From positions 3,855,828 through 3,919,827 of the forward strand of contig NZ_CP117411.1 in NCBI RefSeq assembly GCF_028607085.1: a stretch of 64,000 nt of DNA, written 5' to 3'. Of this stretch, positions 9,132 through 20,381 are shown piece by piece (within the stretch, counting starts at the first letter, position 1; each line of letters opens with the position of its first letter). The stretch is from Sphingomonas naphthae. Its GTDB lineage: Bacteria > Pseudomonadota > Alphaproteobacteria > Sphingomonadales > Sphingomonadaceae. Below the pieces are notes generated by a model that worked only from the letters and a program-made list of their open reading frames with translations, did no database searches and was not told where the DNA came from. Both the position numbers and the translations under genes were made by a program.

Positions 9132-10097
9132 TCACTCCTTCGCGATCGGCCTTACCGCGATCCCGCCGCTGGCTTCCAGCCGTAAATCCAGCCCGTAAAG
9201 CGCGGTGACGGCGCCCGATCGCTCGGTCAGGTCGCGGGGAAACAGCCAGTCGTCGGCCGACAGCACCCCCGGCAGGGCATCGCGCGCCTGCTCGATCGTC
9301 GCCACGTCGAACGCGCCGCCCGTCTCGGCGAAGGCGATCCGCGCGACCCTGCCGCCGCCAATCGCGAAGGTCTCGCCGGAGGTGGCGCAGGCGTCGCTCA
9401 GCAGGAAGGCGACCGGCGGGGCGACCTTGTCGGGCGTCATCGTCTCGCTGAACCAGCGGGTGAAGGCCGATTCGTGGAGCCGGTCGGTCATGCGCGTCCA
9501 GGCGGCGGGGGCGACGGCGTTGGCGAGAATGCCATGCGCCGCGCCCTCGATCGCCAGGCAGCGGATCGCGCCGATCACCGCCGCCTTGGCGGCCGCATAG
9601 GGCGCGTTGCCGAAGCTGCCGTAGATGCCGGCCGAGGTCGTCAGCACGATCCGGCCATAGCCCGCCGCCGCCATGTGCGGCCACGCCGCGCGCGCCAGCC
9701 ACAGCCCGGCCATCGGGTTGATCCGCATCACCAGATCGAGATCGGGGGTGGAGAGGGCGTCCGCCGTCGTCAGATCGGGCGAGGTGCTGGCATAGTGGCA
9801 CAGGCCGTCGATCCGCCCGAAGGCGTCGATGCAGGCGTGAACCGCCGCCGTGGCGCCGGCCTCGGTCGCGATATCGGCGGCGCAGGCGACCGCCTCGCCC
9901 CCGGCGGCGCGGATCGCCGCGACGACGCTGTCGGCCGGTCCCTGATCCTTGCCCTCGCCATCCAGCGCGGCGCCCTTGTCGGCCACCACCACCCGTGCGC
10001 CGCGTGCCGCCAGCAGCATCGCCTGCGCCGCGCCAATGCCGCGCCCGGCCCCGGTCACGAGGATCGCGCGCCCGTCGAAGCGAATATCGTCCGCCAT
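9132..10097 (-). CDS. Short-chain dehydrogenase/reductase with a C-terminal extension
   Basis: This is probably an NAD(P)-dependent alcohol/ketone oxidoreductase. The nucleotide-binding TGAGRGIGAA lies at residues 15-24, and the catalytic Ser and YAAAK pair sit around residues 152-169 in TTSAGIYGSFGNAPYAAAK. The usual NNAG segment after strand 4 is replaced by CHYAS, which is odd. At 321 residues the protein has about 65 residues beyond a classical SDR. A similar extended type occurs in fatty acid, steroid and terpene catabolic clusters. GGAGGAGAG precedes the ATG at 10097. The substrate is unknown. Confidence 0.85.
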   Translation of the reverse strand: MADDIRFDGRAILVTGAGRGIGAAQAMLLAARGARVVVADKGAALDGEGKDQGPADSVVAAIRAAGGEAVACAADIATEAGATAAVHACIDAFGRIDGLCHYASTSPDLTTADALSTPDLDLVMRINPMAGLWLARAAWPHMAAAGYGRIVLTTSAGIYGSFGNAPYAAAKAAVIGAIRCLAIEGAAHGILANAVAPAAWTRMTDRLHESAFTRWFSETMTPDKVAPPVAFLLSDACATSGETFAIGGGRVARIAFAETGGAFDVATIEQARDALPGVLSADDWLFPRDLTERSGAVTALYGLDLRLEASGGIAVRPIAKE

Positions 10098-10239
10098 CTG
10101 TCTCTCCTCCGTTTCGGGAAGGGGTAGCGGGGCGGGCGTTCGGGGCTATCCCGTGCGATGCGATATCGCCGGGGCGCTGCTTGCCTCCGCTCTCCGCGTC
10201 CTTGCAGGCTGGCGGCCGGTCAGTCTGATTGACCGACCG

Positions 10240-10572
10240 TCAGCTTGAGCAGCGGGCGAGTGTCTGGGTGCGGCCGAGCGCGGTCAGTTCGAGATCGCCC
10301 TTGGGCAGCGGCCGAAAGCGCACGCCCTCGTTCCAGCTCTTGCCCTCGCCGGTGAAATCCACCCGGGCCGAGGCACCCTTCGACCCCTGCGAGACATGGC
10401 GGACGACACCGCGCGCTTCGTAGAAGGTGATCGCCAGCGGCTCGATATGGACGCCTTGGGTATCCTCGCCCCCGCAGGCGGCGCGGTCGGTCGTCCAATG
10501 GCCCTGATATATCTCCGGGATCGCGGTCAGCGGGGCGACGAGTAGCGCGGCGGCGGCAAGAGCGGTCATCAT
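10240..10572 (-). CDS. Small exported protein of unknown function
   Basis: The product has 110 residues. A hydrophobic N-terminus (MMTALAAAALLVAPLTA) resembles a signal peptide. The mature part begins near IPEIYQGHWTTDRAACGG, a pattern often seen in short secreted sphingomonad proteins, and two cysteines (in CGG and near the end, RCSS) could form a disulfide. No enzyme motif is recognised. It stands alone, about 140 bases upstream of the SDR on the same strand. Confidence 0.7.
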   Translation of the reverse strand: MMTALAAAALLVAPLTAIPEIYQGHWTTDRAACGGEDTQGVHIEPLAITFYEARGVVRHVSQGSKGASARVDFTGEGKSWNEGVRFRPLPKGDLELTALGRTQTLARCSS

Positions 10573-10693
10573 GCGGGCTCTCCTGAGGGGGCGTCATCCC
10601 GATCGGGGTCGGACGCGATATAAGAACCCGGCAGGCGCGAAGCGGCTCCCCGATCGACCCGCTTTTTCCTGCCCGCGATATTTCCCCCTTTCC

Positions 10694-10791
10694 CGTTCAT
10701 CCCGAGCGAAGTCTAGGGACCGCCAGCATCGAGCGGAGCCGAGATGCGGATGACCGGGCAACCCGCCCTCGCCTTCGCGCGGGATGAACGG
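10694..10791. repeat. Diverged inverted pair of family A repeats
   Basis: Bases 10694-10722 (CGTTCATCCCGAGCGAAGTC, then TAGGGAC) match family A. Bases 10768-10791 are a degraded inverted copy ending in CGGGATGAACGG. They fill most of the gap between the small exported protein and the end of the Rieske gene. Confidence 0.65.
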
Positions 10792-10818
10792 TTGTTGGTG
10801 GCGATTTTTGCCGCCCCC

Positions 10819-12192
10819 TCACAACTTCCGCGGCGCGCCCTCGCCCATATGCTTCGCCAGATTGTAGTGCAGGCTGGCGATCGCCCGCTCGCGATAGGGG
10901 TTGGGCTGGGTGCCCCGGAAGCCGGCGTTCTTCATGCCCTGCTGCACCGACGCCATATTGGCGAAATCCTGTTGCAGCACGAACGGCCAATCCTCGGCCC
11001 TGGTATATTCCCACTCGGTCTCGGGCGCCTCGCCCTCGGGATAGAGCTGGTAGACCGCGCCCTCGAAGATGCACTTGTCCGGGTCGCCGTTGTACGGGCG
11101 GGCGTGGTAGCAGAGCATGTTGTTGACCGCGTGGCCGATCTGGAAATTGGGGAAGATCTGCCACGACGTGCCCGCCTCGGCATTGTGCGCGGGCGGCACG
11201 TCGGGCCAGATCACGCCGCGCGCGGCATCGTCGGCGCGGGCCGATTTCAGCCAGTGCTGGAGCACCTCGCCGGATGGCGTGCCCTCGGGCAGTTCGTCCT
11301 TCAGCCGCATCGCCGCGTCGACCAGCGTCTGCGTCGTGTTCGTGTTGGCCGCTTCCCAGGTGTAGCGCTGCATCTCGGCGGTGGAGATGCGCGCGTCGCC
11401 GGTGCCGATGCGCAGCTTGGCCTGCTGGTTGGCGTCCATCGATTTGGGCGCGTCATAGCCGATATTGCTGTGCCGCCCCTGGTTGCGCGCCCAGCCGGGG
11501 AAGTCGCCGAAGGCGATGAATTCCGGGTGGGTGCCGGCGACATGATAGGTCTCGTTGAACGCCTCCAGCGCGACCTTCCAATTGCAGTCGAAGATGATCC
11601 ACTTGCGCCAGCGGCAGCGCATGTTCTGGAGCTGGAAGGGATCGAGCAGGGTGGCGGCCGGCTCCAGATAGTCGCGCAGCGGCATCGCGCCGGGGTCCAT
11701 GTTGATCCACACCCAGCCGCCCCAGCTGTCGCACTTGACCTCGCCCAGCCGGGTGTTGGCGTCGTCGAGCCGCCCCTGCCAATGCTCGCGATCGGCGATG
11801 TGGGTGCAGCTGCCCTCCAGATTGAAGGTCCAGCTGTGGAAACCGCAGACGAAGCGCATCTTGTGGCCGCGCGCGTTGCGCATCCCCGGCGGCGTATCGA
11901 CCAGCTTGCGGCCGCGATGCGGGCAGACGTTGTAATAGGCCTTCACCGCATCGGGCGCGGTGCGGACGATCAGGATCGAATCGTCGAGAATGTCGTAGGT
12001 GATGTAATCGCCGACCTCGGGAATATCCTCCAGCCGGCCGGCGTTCAGCCACGTCCTGCGCCACAGCCGGTCGGCCTCCGCCGCCGCATAGTCGCGCGAC
12101 AGATAGGCTTCGGGGCCGATCGTCACCGGCGCGGCCAGTTCCTCCGCTGTATCGATGGGCTCGCCCGTCAGGGCACCGGGTTGGTAGTTCAT
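10819..12192 (-). CDS. Rieske non-haem iron oxygenase, alpha subunit
   Basis: This is the catalytic subunit of a ring-hydroxylating or demethylating oxygenase. The Rieske [2Fe-2S] ligands are Cys90-x-His92 and Cys116-x2-His119 (CPHRGRKLV and CGFHSWTF). The mononuclear iron site is EAFNETYHVAGTHPEF with His217 and His222. The residue three before the first His is Glu214, where naphthalene-dioxygenase-type enzymes carry Asp; Glu there is known in carnitine-oxygenase-like members. The start at 12192 has AGGAG eight bases upstream and removes a 27-residue extension. The product is 457 residues. No ferredoxin, reductase or beta subunit gene is adjacent, so electron partners must be elsewhere. The gene diverges from a TetR regulator. 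The substrate is unknown. Confidence 0.92.
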   Translation of the reverse strand: MNYQPGALTGEPIDTAEELAAPVTIGPEAYLSRDYAAAEADRLWRRTWLNAGRLEDIPEVGDYITYDILDDSILIVRTAPDAVKAYYNVCPHRGRKLVDTPPGMRNARGHKMRFVCGFHSWTFNLEGSCTHIADREHWQGRLDDANTRLGEVKCDSWGGWVWINMDPGAMPLRDYLEPAATLLDPFQLQNMRCRWRKWIIFDCNWKVALEAFNETYHVAGTHPEFIAFGDFPGWARNQGRHSNIGYDAPKSMDANQQAKLRIGTGDARISTAEMQRYTWEAANTNTTQTLVDAAMRLKDELPEGTPSGEVLQHWLKSARADDAARGVIWPDVPPAHNAEAGTSWQIFPNFQIGHAVNNMLCYHARPYNGDPDKCIFEGAVYQLYPEGEAPETEWEYTRAEDWPFVLQQDFANMASVQQGMKNAGFRGTQPNPYRERAIASLHYNLAKHMGEGAPRKL

Positions 12193-12354
12193 CGTCGCCG
12201 CTCCTGCCGTCTCCGGATCATCCGCCCGGATTTCCGAAATGCTGAACACTACATTAGCATCGCGGTTCGGCATGGGTCAATCAGCCCCGCCGACCGGGCA
12301 TGTCGCGGCGAAAGCTGCTAGGGCGGCGACACCGGGCCTAAGGGAGCATCAGGT

Positions 12355-12945
12355 TTGACGACGCCGCGCAGGATGGGGGCCGAGGGGGCGAAGAACCGCC
12401 AGTTGCTGGTCGACGCGGCCGAACGGGTGCTGTGCGGCGAGGGTTATGCCGCCGTCACCGCGCGGCGGGTCGCGGCCGAAGCGGGGCTGAAGGTGCCCCT
12501 GGTCTATTATTATTTCCAGACGATGGACGATCTCGTCACCGCGCTGATCGTGCGCAACAACGAACAGCGCATGGCGCGGTTCGAGCAGGCGCTCGCGTCG
12601 GCCGATCCCCTGCGCGATCTGTGGACGATGACCGGCGATCCCTCCGGCCCGATGACGTCCGAGCTGCTCGCCATGGCCAATCACCGCGAGTCGATCCGCG
12701 CGGTGATCGTGGCGCGCGCCAAGGAGTTTCGCGCGATGCAGATCGCGGCGGTCGAACGCCTGCTGATCGAACGCGGCGTGGATATCACGGCCTTTCCGGC
12801 CGCGGGAATCGTCACCATCGCCAACGCGCTGGCCCGCGCGGTGCAGCAGGATACGGCGATCGGCTTCGACGATGGCTATGCCGATGCCGTTGCCCTGATC
12901 GATACGGGGCTCGATTTTCTGGCCCGCGAACCCGGCGAAGCCTGA
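12355..12945 (+). CDS. TetR/AcrR family transcriptional regulator
   Basis: The product has 196 residues. The helix-turn-helix lies in the first 60: LLVDAAERVLCGEGYAAVTA, then RRVAAEAGLKVPLVYYYF, the classic TetR order ending in an aromatic YYYF. The C-terminal half is the variable ligand-binding domain. The start is TTG at 12355 with GGGAG eight bases upstream; an in-frame ATG at 12373 is the alternative. It is divergent from the Rieske oxygenase across 162 bases, so it probably controls that gene, itself, or the following transporter. The effector cannot be inferred. Confidence 0.9.
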   Translation: MTTPRRMGAEGAKNRQLLVDAAERVLCGEGYAAVTARRVAAEAGLKVPLVYYYFQTMDDLVTALIVRNNEQRMARFEQALASADPLRDLWTMTGDPSGPMTSELLAMANHRESIRAVIVARAKEFRAMQIAAVERLLIERGVDITAFPAAGIVTIANALARAVQQDTAIGFDDGYADAVALIDTGLDFLAREPGEA

Positions 12946-13121
12946 CCTCGCTTGCGCATCGACCGGCCTGATCCGGGCCGGATCGGCGGCAAGATCGGCA
13001 TCAATCTCGCCTGATTTCCCGCCCCGGCGATGAAAGCGGCCCCGGCGTGCCCCGCCGGTTCCGTTTCATCGGGAAAGCGATAGTCCGGTCGCCAGTATCT
13101 TTGATCCAAGGGAGCCTGCCG

Positions 13122-14360
13122 ATGGCGGCCGAACTGAGCGCGCGTGCCGAGTGGCGCCGCCATTACATGCTGCCGATCGCGGCGGCCTTCGGCTACGCCA
13201 CCAGCGTCATCCACATCTACGGCATCGGCGCCTATATCGAGCCGCTCAGCGCCGCCTTCGGCTGGTCGCGCACGCAGATCATGTTCGGGCTGACCCTCTC
13301 GACATTGGTTCAGGCGGTCTGCTCGGTGCCGATCGGGCTGGCGGTCGATAAATATGGCCCGCGCCGCTTCGCGCTGATCGGCGTGCTGCTCACCACCGGC
13401 GCCTTCGCGCTGCTGAGCATCGCCTCAGGCAGCCAGACCCAGTGGAATCTGCTGTGGGGCGTGCTGGCCATCGCGACCCTGCCGGTGCAGGCGACGGTGT
13501 GGACCAGCGCCGTCGCCACCCGGTTCGAGGCGTCGCGCGGCCTCGCCTTCGCCATCACTTTGTGCGGCGCTTCGGTGGCGGCGGCGATCTTTCCGTTGAT
13601 GGGCGCCTGGCTGATCCGCGCCTACGGCTGGCAGAGCGCCTTCGTGGTACAGGGCGCGATCTGGGCGGCGATCGTCTTCCCCATCACCCTGATCTTCTTC
13701 GCCGGCGCCAACGACCGGCGCGGCCGCATCGCCAAGGTCGCGGCCGAGCCTGTCAGGGAATTGGAGGGCACGACGCTGGCGGAGGGGTTCAAGTCCCCGA
13801 TCTACCACCGGCTGTTCCTCGCCAGCCTGCTCTTCACCTTCACGATCATCGCGCTCGTCGTGAATTTCGTGCCGATCCTGACGGACATGGGCAGCGATCC
13901 GCTGCGCGCGGCGGGCATCGCCTCGATCATCGGCATCACCTCGATCGCGGGCCGCCTGACGACCGGGCTGCTCCTCGATCGCTTCCGCGCCTCGCTGGTG
14001 GGCGCGGTGGTGTTCATGCTGCCGGCGATCGGATCGCTGTGCCTGCTGTTCGCCGGCGGCCAATTCTGGGGCCAGGCGGCGGCGGCGGCGATGATCGGCC
14101 TCACCATGGGCGCGGAGGTGGACGTGATCGTCTACCTCGCCACGCAGCATTTCGGCCTGCGTCGCTTCGGCGGCCTCTACGGCGGCCTGCTCACCGCGCT
14201 CTCGATCGGCACCTCCACCGGCCCGCTCACGGCGGCGGCGATCTACGACCGGTTCGGCAATTATTCGCCATTCCTGTGGCTGACCCTGGCCTTCATGATC
14301 GCCAGCAGCCTCGCCCTCCTGACCCTGCCCCGCCCGCGTTTCGCGACAATACGGCATTAG
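13122..14360 (+). CDS. MFS transporter
   Basis: The product is 412 residues with about twelve hydrophobic segments. The first (about residues 18-40) includes YMLPIAAAFGYATSVIHIYG, and the loop after TM2 has GLAVDKYGPRR, the major facilitator signature. It resembles the monocarboxylate/oxalate-formate-type subgroup of sphingomonads. The start at 13122 has AGGGAG seven bases upstream; the longer frame from 13047 lacks support. It follows the TetR gene on the same strand by 176 bases and may carry the substrate or product of the Rieske enzyme, which is an inference from position only. Confidence 0.9.
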   Translation: MAAELSARAEWRRHYMLPIAAAFGYATSVIHIYGIGAYIEPLSAAFGWSRTQIMFGLTLSTLVQAVCSVPIGLAVDKYGPRRFALIGVLLTTGAFALLSIASGSQTQWNLLWGVLAIATLPVQATVWTSAVATRFEASRGLAFAITLCGASVAAAIFPLMGAWLIRAYGWQSAFVVQGAIWAAIVFPITLIFFAGANDRRGRIAKVAAEPVRELEGTTLAEGFKSPIYHRLFLASLLFTFTIIALVVNFVPILTDMGSDPLRAAGIASIIGITSIAGRLTTGLLLDRFRASLVGAVVFMLPAIGSLCLLFAGGQFWGQAAAAAMIGLTMGAEVDVIVYLATQHFGLRRFGGLYGGLLTALSIGTSTGPLTAAAIYDRFGNYSPFLWLTLAFMIASSLALLTLPRPRFATIRH

Positions 14361-14364
14361 ACTT

Positions 14365-14432
14365 CGTCATTGCGAGCGTAGCGAAGCAATCCAGTTCCAC
14401 CGCTGGATCGCGTTGCTGCGCTCGCAATGACG
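14365..14432. repeat. Palindromic repeat, family B (diverged copy)
   Basis: The left arm matches the copy at 4618-4690 (CGTCATTGCGAGCGTAGCGA, then AGCAATCCAG). The right arm has drifted (CTGGATCGCGTTGCTGCGCT). It lies between the convergent MFS and semialdehyde dehydrogenase genes, four bases after the MFS stop. Confidence 0.85.
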
Positions 14433-14439
14433 GATTGGC

Positions 14440-15897
14440 TCAGATCCCCGCCATGCAGAGATATTTGATCTCGGTATAATCGTCGATGCCGTGGCGCGAT
14501 CCTTCGCGGCCCATGCCGGATTCCTTGATGCCGCCGAAGGGCGCCACCTCGGTCGAGATCAGGCCGGTGTTGATGCCGACCATGCCGACCTCCAGCCCCT
14601 CGCCGACCCGCCACGCGCGGGAGAGGTCGCGGGTGTAGAAATAGCCGGCCAGGCCCACTTCGGTATCGTTGGCCAGCGCCAGCGCCTCCTCCTCGGTATC
14701 GAACAGGAACAGCGGGGCGAGCGGGCCGAAGGTTTCCTCGCGGGCCAGCAGCATGTCCGGCGTGGCGCCGGCCAGCACCGTCGGCTGGAAGAAGCTGTGG
14801 CCCAGTTCGTGGCGCTTGCCGCCGGCGACGATCGTGGCGCCCTTGGCGACGGCGTCGGCGATATGCTCCTCGATCTTGGCGACGGCGTTATTGTCGATCA
14901 GCGGCCCCTGCGTCACGCCGGCCTGCGTTCCCGGCCCCACCGCCAGTTTGGCGACGGCGGCGGCCAGCTTGGTCTGGAAGGCTTCGGCCACCTCGCGCTG
15001 GACGAGGATGCGGTTGACGCACACGCAGGTCTGCCCGCTGTTGCGGTATTTGGAGGCGATCGCGCCCTCCACCGCCGCGTCCAGATCGGCGTCGGCGAAG
15101 ACGATGAAGGGGGCGTTGCCGCCCAATTCCATCGACAATTTCTTCATCGTCGGCGCGCATTGCGCCATCAGCGTCTTGCCCACCTCGGTCGATCCGGTGA
15201 AGCTCAGCTTGGCGACGGCGGGGTTGCTGGTGAGTTCGGCGCCGATCACGCGGGACGATCCGGTCAGCACGTTGAACACGCCCTTCGGAATCCCCGCCCG
15301 CTCGGCCAGCACCGCCAGCGCCAGCGCGGAGAGCGGCGTCTGCGTCGCGGGCTTCAGCACCATCGTGCAGCCCGAGGCGAGCGCCGGGGCGGCCTTGCGG
15401 GTGATCATCGCCGCCGGGAAATTCCACGGCGTGATCGCCGCCACCACGCCCACCGGCTGGCGGATCACGACGATGCGGCTGTCGAGCCGGTGCGCCGGGA
15501 TCACCTCGCCGTAGACGCGCTTGGCCTCTTCGGCGAACCATTCGATGAAGGAGGCGGCATAGCCGATCTCGCCTTTGGCCTCGGCCAGCGGCTTGCCCTG
15601 CTCGCGGGTCAGGATCATCGCCAGATCGTCCTGATTTTCGATCATCAGATCGAACCAGCGGCGCAGGATGCGCGAGCGTTCGCCGGCCAGCTTCGCGCGC
15701 CACGCCGGCAGCGCGGCCTCTGCGGCGGCGATGGCGGCGCGCGTCTCGTCGGTGCCGTAATCGGGGATCGAGGCGAGGGTCTCGCCCGTCGCCGGATCGG
15801 TCACGGGCAGCGCGCCGTCGCCCCGCCATTCGCCTTCGATGTAGCATTGCGCGCGCAGCAGCGAGGGATCTCGAAGGGCAATCGTCACGGCAGTCAC
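14440..15897 (-). CDS. NAD(P)-dependent succinate-semialdehyde dehydrogenase family protein
   Basis: An aldehyde dehydrogenase of 485 residues. The catalytic Glu is in MELGGNAPFIVF (about residue 257) and the nucleophilic Cys in SGQTCVCVNR (about 291). NAD-binding features TPWNFPAAMITRK and FTGSTEVGKTLM are present. The overall pattern, including the C-terminal PFGGIKESGMGREGS, is that of GabD-type enzymes that oxidise succinate semialdehyde or glutarate semialdehyde, but related enzymes take other aldehydes. It stands alone on the minus strand, about 70 bases upstream of the acyl-CoA-type block. The specific substrate is inferred from family resemblance. Confidence 0.9.
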   Translation of the reverse strand: MTAVTIALRDPSLLRAQCYIEGEWRGDGALPVTDPATGETLASIPDYGTDETRAAIAAAEAALPAWRAKLAGERSRILRRWFDLMIENQDDLAMILTREQGKPLAEAKGEIGYAASFIEWFAEEAKRVYGEVIPAHRLDSRIVVIRQPVGVVAAITPWNFPAAMITRKAAPALASGCTMVLKPATQTPLSALALAVLAERAGIPKGVFNVLTGSSRVIGAELTSNPAVAKLSFTGSTEVGKTLMAQCAPTMKKLSMELGGNAPFIVFADADLDAAVEGAIASKYRNSGQTCVCVNRILVQREVAEAFQTKLAAAVAKLAVGPGTQAGVTQGPLIDNNAVAKIEEHIADAVAKGATIVAGGKRHELGHSFFQPTVLAGATPDMLLAREETFGPLAPLFLFDTEEEALALANDTEVGLAGYFYTRDLSRAWRVGEGLEVGMVGINTGLISTEVAPFGGIKESGMGREGSRHGIDDYTEIKYLCMAGI

Positions 15898-15967
15898 CTT
15901 TTGAACGGACGGGCTCAGCGGCCAGATGGGGTGGCGCGCGGCGGGATCAACCGCCGCGCGGCGCCGC

Positions 15968-18130
<2,163 letters not shown>

Positions 18131-18919
18131 CTAGACTCCTCTGAAATCGGGTGCGCGCTTGGCGAAGAAGGCGGCGAGGCCCTCGCGCGCCTCCCCCGTC
18201 GCCGCGATGGTCATCGAGCGGAGTTCGCGATCGAGCTGCGTCTCGAACCCGCTCTCGTAGCTTTCCTTGAGCAAAGCGCGGGCGGCGCCCAGCGCCGCCA
18301 CCGGCGCGTCGGCCAGCTTGCGGGCCATCGCCTCGCCCTCATCCGCCAGCGCCTCGTCCTCGACGGTACGGGTGACGAGGCCGATCGCCTCGGCCTCCGC
18401 CGACGCGATGCGGCGGTTGGTCAGGATGATCTCCTGCGATTTTCGCAGCCCCACGAGGCGCGGCAGCAGCCAGCTCAGTCCACCGTCGGCGGTGAGGCCG
18501 ATCGCGCCGTAGGCGGCAGTATAATGCGCCGCCCGGCCCGAGATCACGACATCGCCCAGCATGGCGAGGCTGAAGCCCGCGCCCGCCGCCGGGCCGTTGA
18601 CCAGCACCAGCAGCGGCTTGGGCATCCGCGCCAGCCGGCTGATCGCGGCATGCAAAGTGGCGATCAGTTCGCTGAGCATCGCGGCGAGGCCATCGCCCGC
18701 CGTCCGCATCGCCGCCACGTCGCCGCCCGCGCAGAACAGCCGCCCCGCGCCGGTCAGCACGACGCAGCGGATGCCCGCGTCATTCTCGCAGGCGATGGCG
18801 GCCTTCAACAAAGCCTGCGCCATCGGCAGGTCGATCGCATTGCCCGCCTGCGGCCGGTTGAGCGTCAGCCACGCGACGCCGTCGGCCACCGAGACCAGCA
18901 GGGGGGCGTCGTCGGCCAT
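18131..18919 (-). CDS. Enoyl-CoA hydratase/isomerase family protein
   Basis: A crotonase-fold protein of 262 residues. The oxyanion hole is formed around RLFCAGGDVAAM, and the second conserved block is GLTADGGLSWLLPRLVG. The Asp before GG replaces the second catalytic Glu of true hydratases, as in the PaaG-like isomerase/hydratase subgroup, so the reaction may be isomerisation or hydration of a modified acyl-CoA. Four bases separate it from each of the flanking thiolases. Its exact substrate is unknown. Confidence 0.9.
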   Translation of the reverse strand: MADDAPLLVSVADGVAWLTLNRPQAGNAIDLPMAQALLKAAIACENDAGIRCVVLTGAGRLFCAGGDVAAMRTAGDGLAAMLSELIATLHAAISRLARMPKPLLVLVNGPAAGAGFSLAMLGDVVISGRAAHYTAAYGAIGLTADGGLSWLLPRLVGLRKSQEIILTNRRIASAEAEAIGLVTRTVEDEALADEGEAMARKLADAPVAALGAARALLKESYESGFETQLDRELRSMTIAATGEAREGLAAFFAKRAPDFRGV

Positions 18920-18923
18920 GCGA

Positions 18924-20111
18924 TCAGACCAGCTCGAACGCCATGGCGGTCGCCTCGCCGCCGCCGATGCACAGGCTGGCCACGCCGCGCTTGCCGCCCC
19001 GCCGCTCCAGCGCCGCCAGCAGGGTCGCGATGATGCGCGCGCCCGACGCGCCGATAGGATGGCCCAGCGCGGTCGCGCCGCCGTTCACGTTGATCTTGTC
19101 GTCGGGGATGCGCAGATCCTTGGCGGCGATCATCGCCACCACGGCGAACGCCTCGTTCACCTCGAACAGATCGACGTCGTCCACCGTCCAGCCGGCCTGA
19201 TCCAGCACCTTCTGGATCGCGAAGACCGGCGCGGTGGTGAACAGCGCCGGCTCGTGCGCATGGCCGGCGGTGGCGACGACCTTCGCGACCTGCTTCAGCC
19301 CGAGCCGCTCCGCCACGCTCGCCCGCGTCATCACCAGCGCCGCCGCGCCGTCCGAGATGGAGGCCGAGCTGGCGGCGGTGATCGTGCCGTCCTTGGCGAA
19401 GGCGGGCTTCAGGTTCGGGATCTTTTCCGGCTTGGCGCCGCCCGGCTGCTCGTCGGTATCGATGGTCGCGGTGCCGCTGCGTGAGGAGACCTCGACGGGC
19501 ACGATCTCGCCCGAAAAGGCGCCGCTGCCGATCGCCTCGCGGGCGCGCTCCAGCGAACGGATGGCATAGGCATCCTGCATGTCGCGGGTGAACTGATAGT
19601 GATCGGCGGTGTCCTGCGCGAAGGCGCCCATCGGCTTGCCGGGGGTGTAGGCGTCCTCCAGCCCGTCCATCATCATCGTGTCGATGATCCGGTCATGGCC
19701 GATGCGCGCGCCGCCGCGATGCTTGGGCAGCGCGTAGGGCGCGTTGGTCATGCTTTCCATGCCGCCCGCGATCGCCACGTCGACCGATCCGGCGGCCAGC
19801 GCATCCCACGCCATCATCGCCGCCTGCATGCCCGATCCGCACATCTTGTTCACTGTGGTCGCCTGCACCGACAGCGGCAGGCCGGCGGCCAGAGCCGCCT
19901 GCCGGGCGGGCGCCTGGCCCAGGCCGGCGGGCAGCACGCAGCCCATGTAGATGCGATCAACCGCCTCGGCCGGCACGCCGGCGCGCTCCACGGCGGCCTT
20001 CACCGCCGCCGCGCCCAGATCTGTCGCCTTCACCGACGAGAAGGCGCCCTGGAAGCCGCCCATCGGCGTCCGCGCGTAGCTGGCGATGATGATCGGGTCG
20101 GATTGGGTCAT
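18924..20111 (-). CDS. Acetyl-CoA C-acetyltransferase (thiolase), second copy
   Basis: The product has 395 residues. Cys91 is in TTVNKMCGSGMQAAMM, the His in ALGHPIGASGARII, and the second Cys in ASLCIGGGEATA. This is the pattern of biosynthetic-type acetoacetyl-CoA thiolases (PhaA/AtoB), unlike its neighbour, so the two thiolases are probably not redundant. The start at 20111 has GAGGA upstream; the longer frame from 20231 runs into promoter DNA. It is the first gene of the four-gene minus-strand operon, divergent from a TetR regulator. Confidence 0.92.
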   Translation of the reverse strand: MTQSDPIIIASYARTPMGGFQGAFSSVKATDLGAAAVKAAVERAGVPAEAVDRIYMGCVLPAGLGQAPARQAALAAGLPLSVQATTVNKMCGSGMQAAMMAWDALAAGSVDVAIAGGMESMTNAPYALPKHRGGARIGHDRIIDTMMMDGLEDAYTPGKPMGAFAQDTADHYQFTRDMQDAYAIRSLERAREAIGSGAFSGEIVPVEVSSRSGTATIDTDEQPGGAKPEKIPNLKPAFAKDGTITAASSASISDGAAALVMTRASVAERLGLKQVAKVVATAGHAHEPALFTTAPVFAIQKVLDQAGWTVDDVDLFEVNEAFAVVAMIAAKDLRIPDDKINVNGGATALGHPIGASGARIIATLLAALERRGGKRGVASLCIGGGEATAMAFELV

Positions 20112-20319
20112 GGCGTTCCTCAAGCGGCAGGCGCGGCGATCGCGCGCGGGGTGGCGGAGACCGGAATTTCCCTCTGGCAGAGGCCGTCCGGTCGCGAAAT
20201 CGAGGCGCGCCGAATATCGCCGGGGCGACAAATGGCGCCGTCTCGTGCGCGCATCCTACAGCGGATGGTGCCGTTTCGCGACCTGATCGACCGAATCATG
20301 AAACGCCTCGGTGAAAAAC

Positions 20320-20333
20320 CTACTGGTGAGTAG
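20320..20333. promoter_or_regulatory. Candidate operator between thiolase and TetR genes
   Basis: CTACT-GGTG-AGTAG is a five-base inverted repeat about 50 bases upstream of the TetR start and about 210 upstream of the thiolase start. The surrounding 20305-20370 stretch is AT-rich for this genome, as expected of promoter DNA. TetR proteins often bind such inverted repeats in a shared divergent region. Only position and symmetry support the call. Confidence 0.35.
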
Positions 20334-20381
20334 ATTGTATATCGATGGATTTCTGTCAATAGAAACGGACGAGGAGTTGCC

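Noticed and set aside
4683..9185. 1500-residue plus-strand open frame across trmFO and the TonB receptor
   Set aside because: It covers two certain minus-strand genes and has Arg/Ala-rich shadow composition with no family motif.
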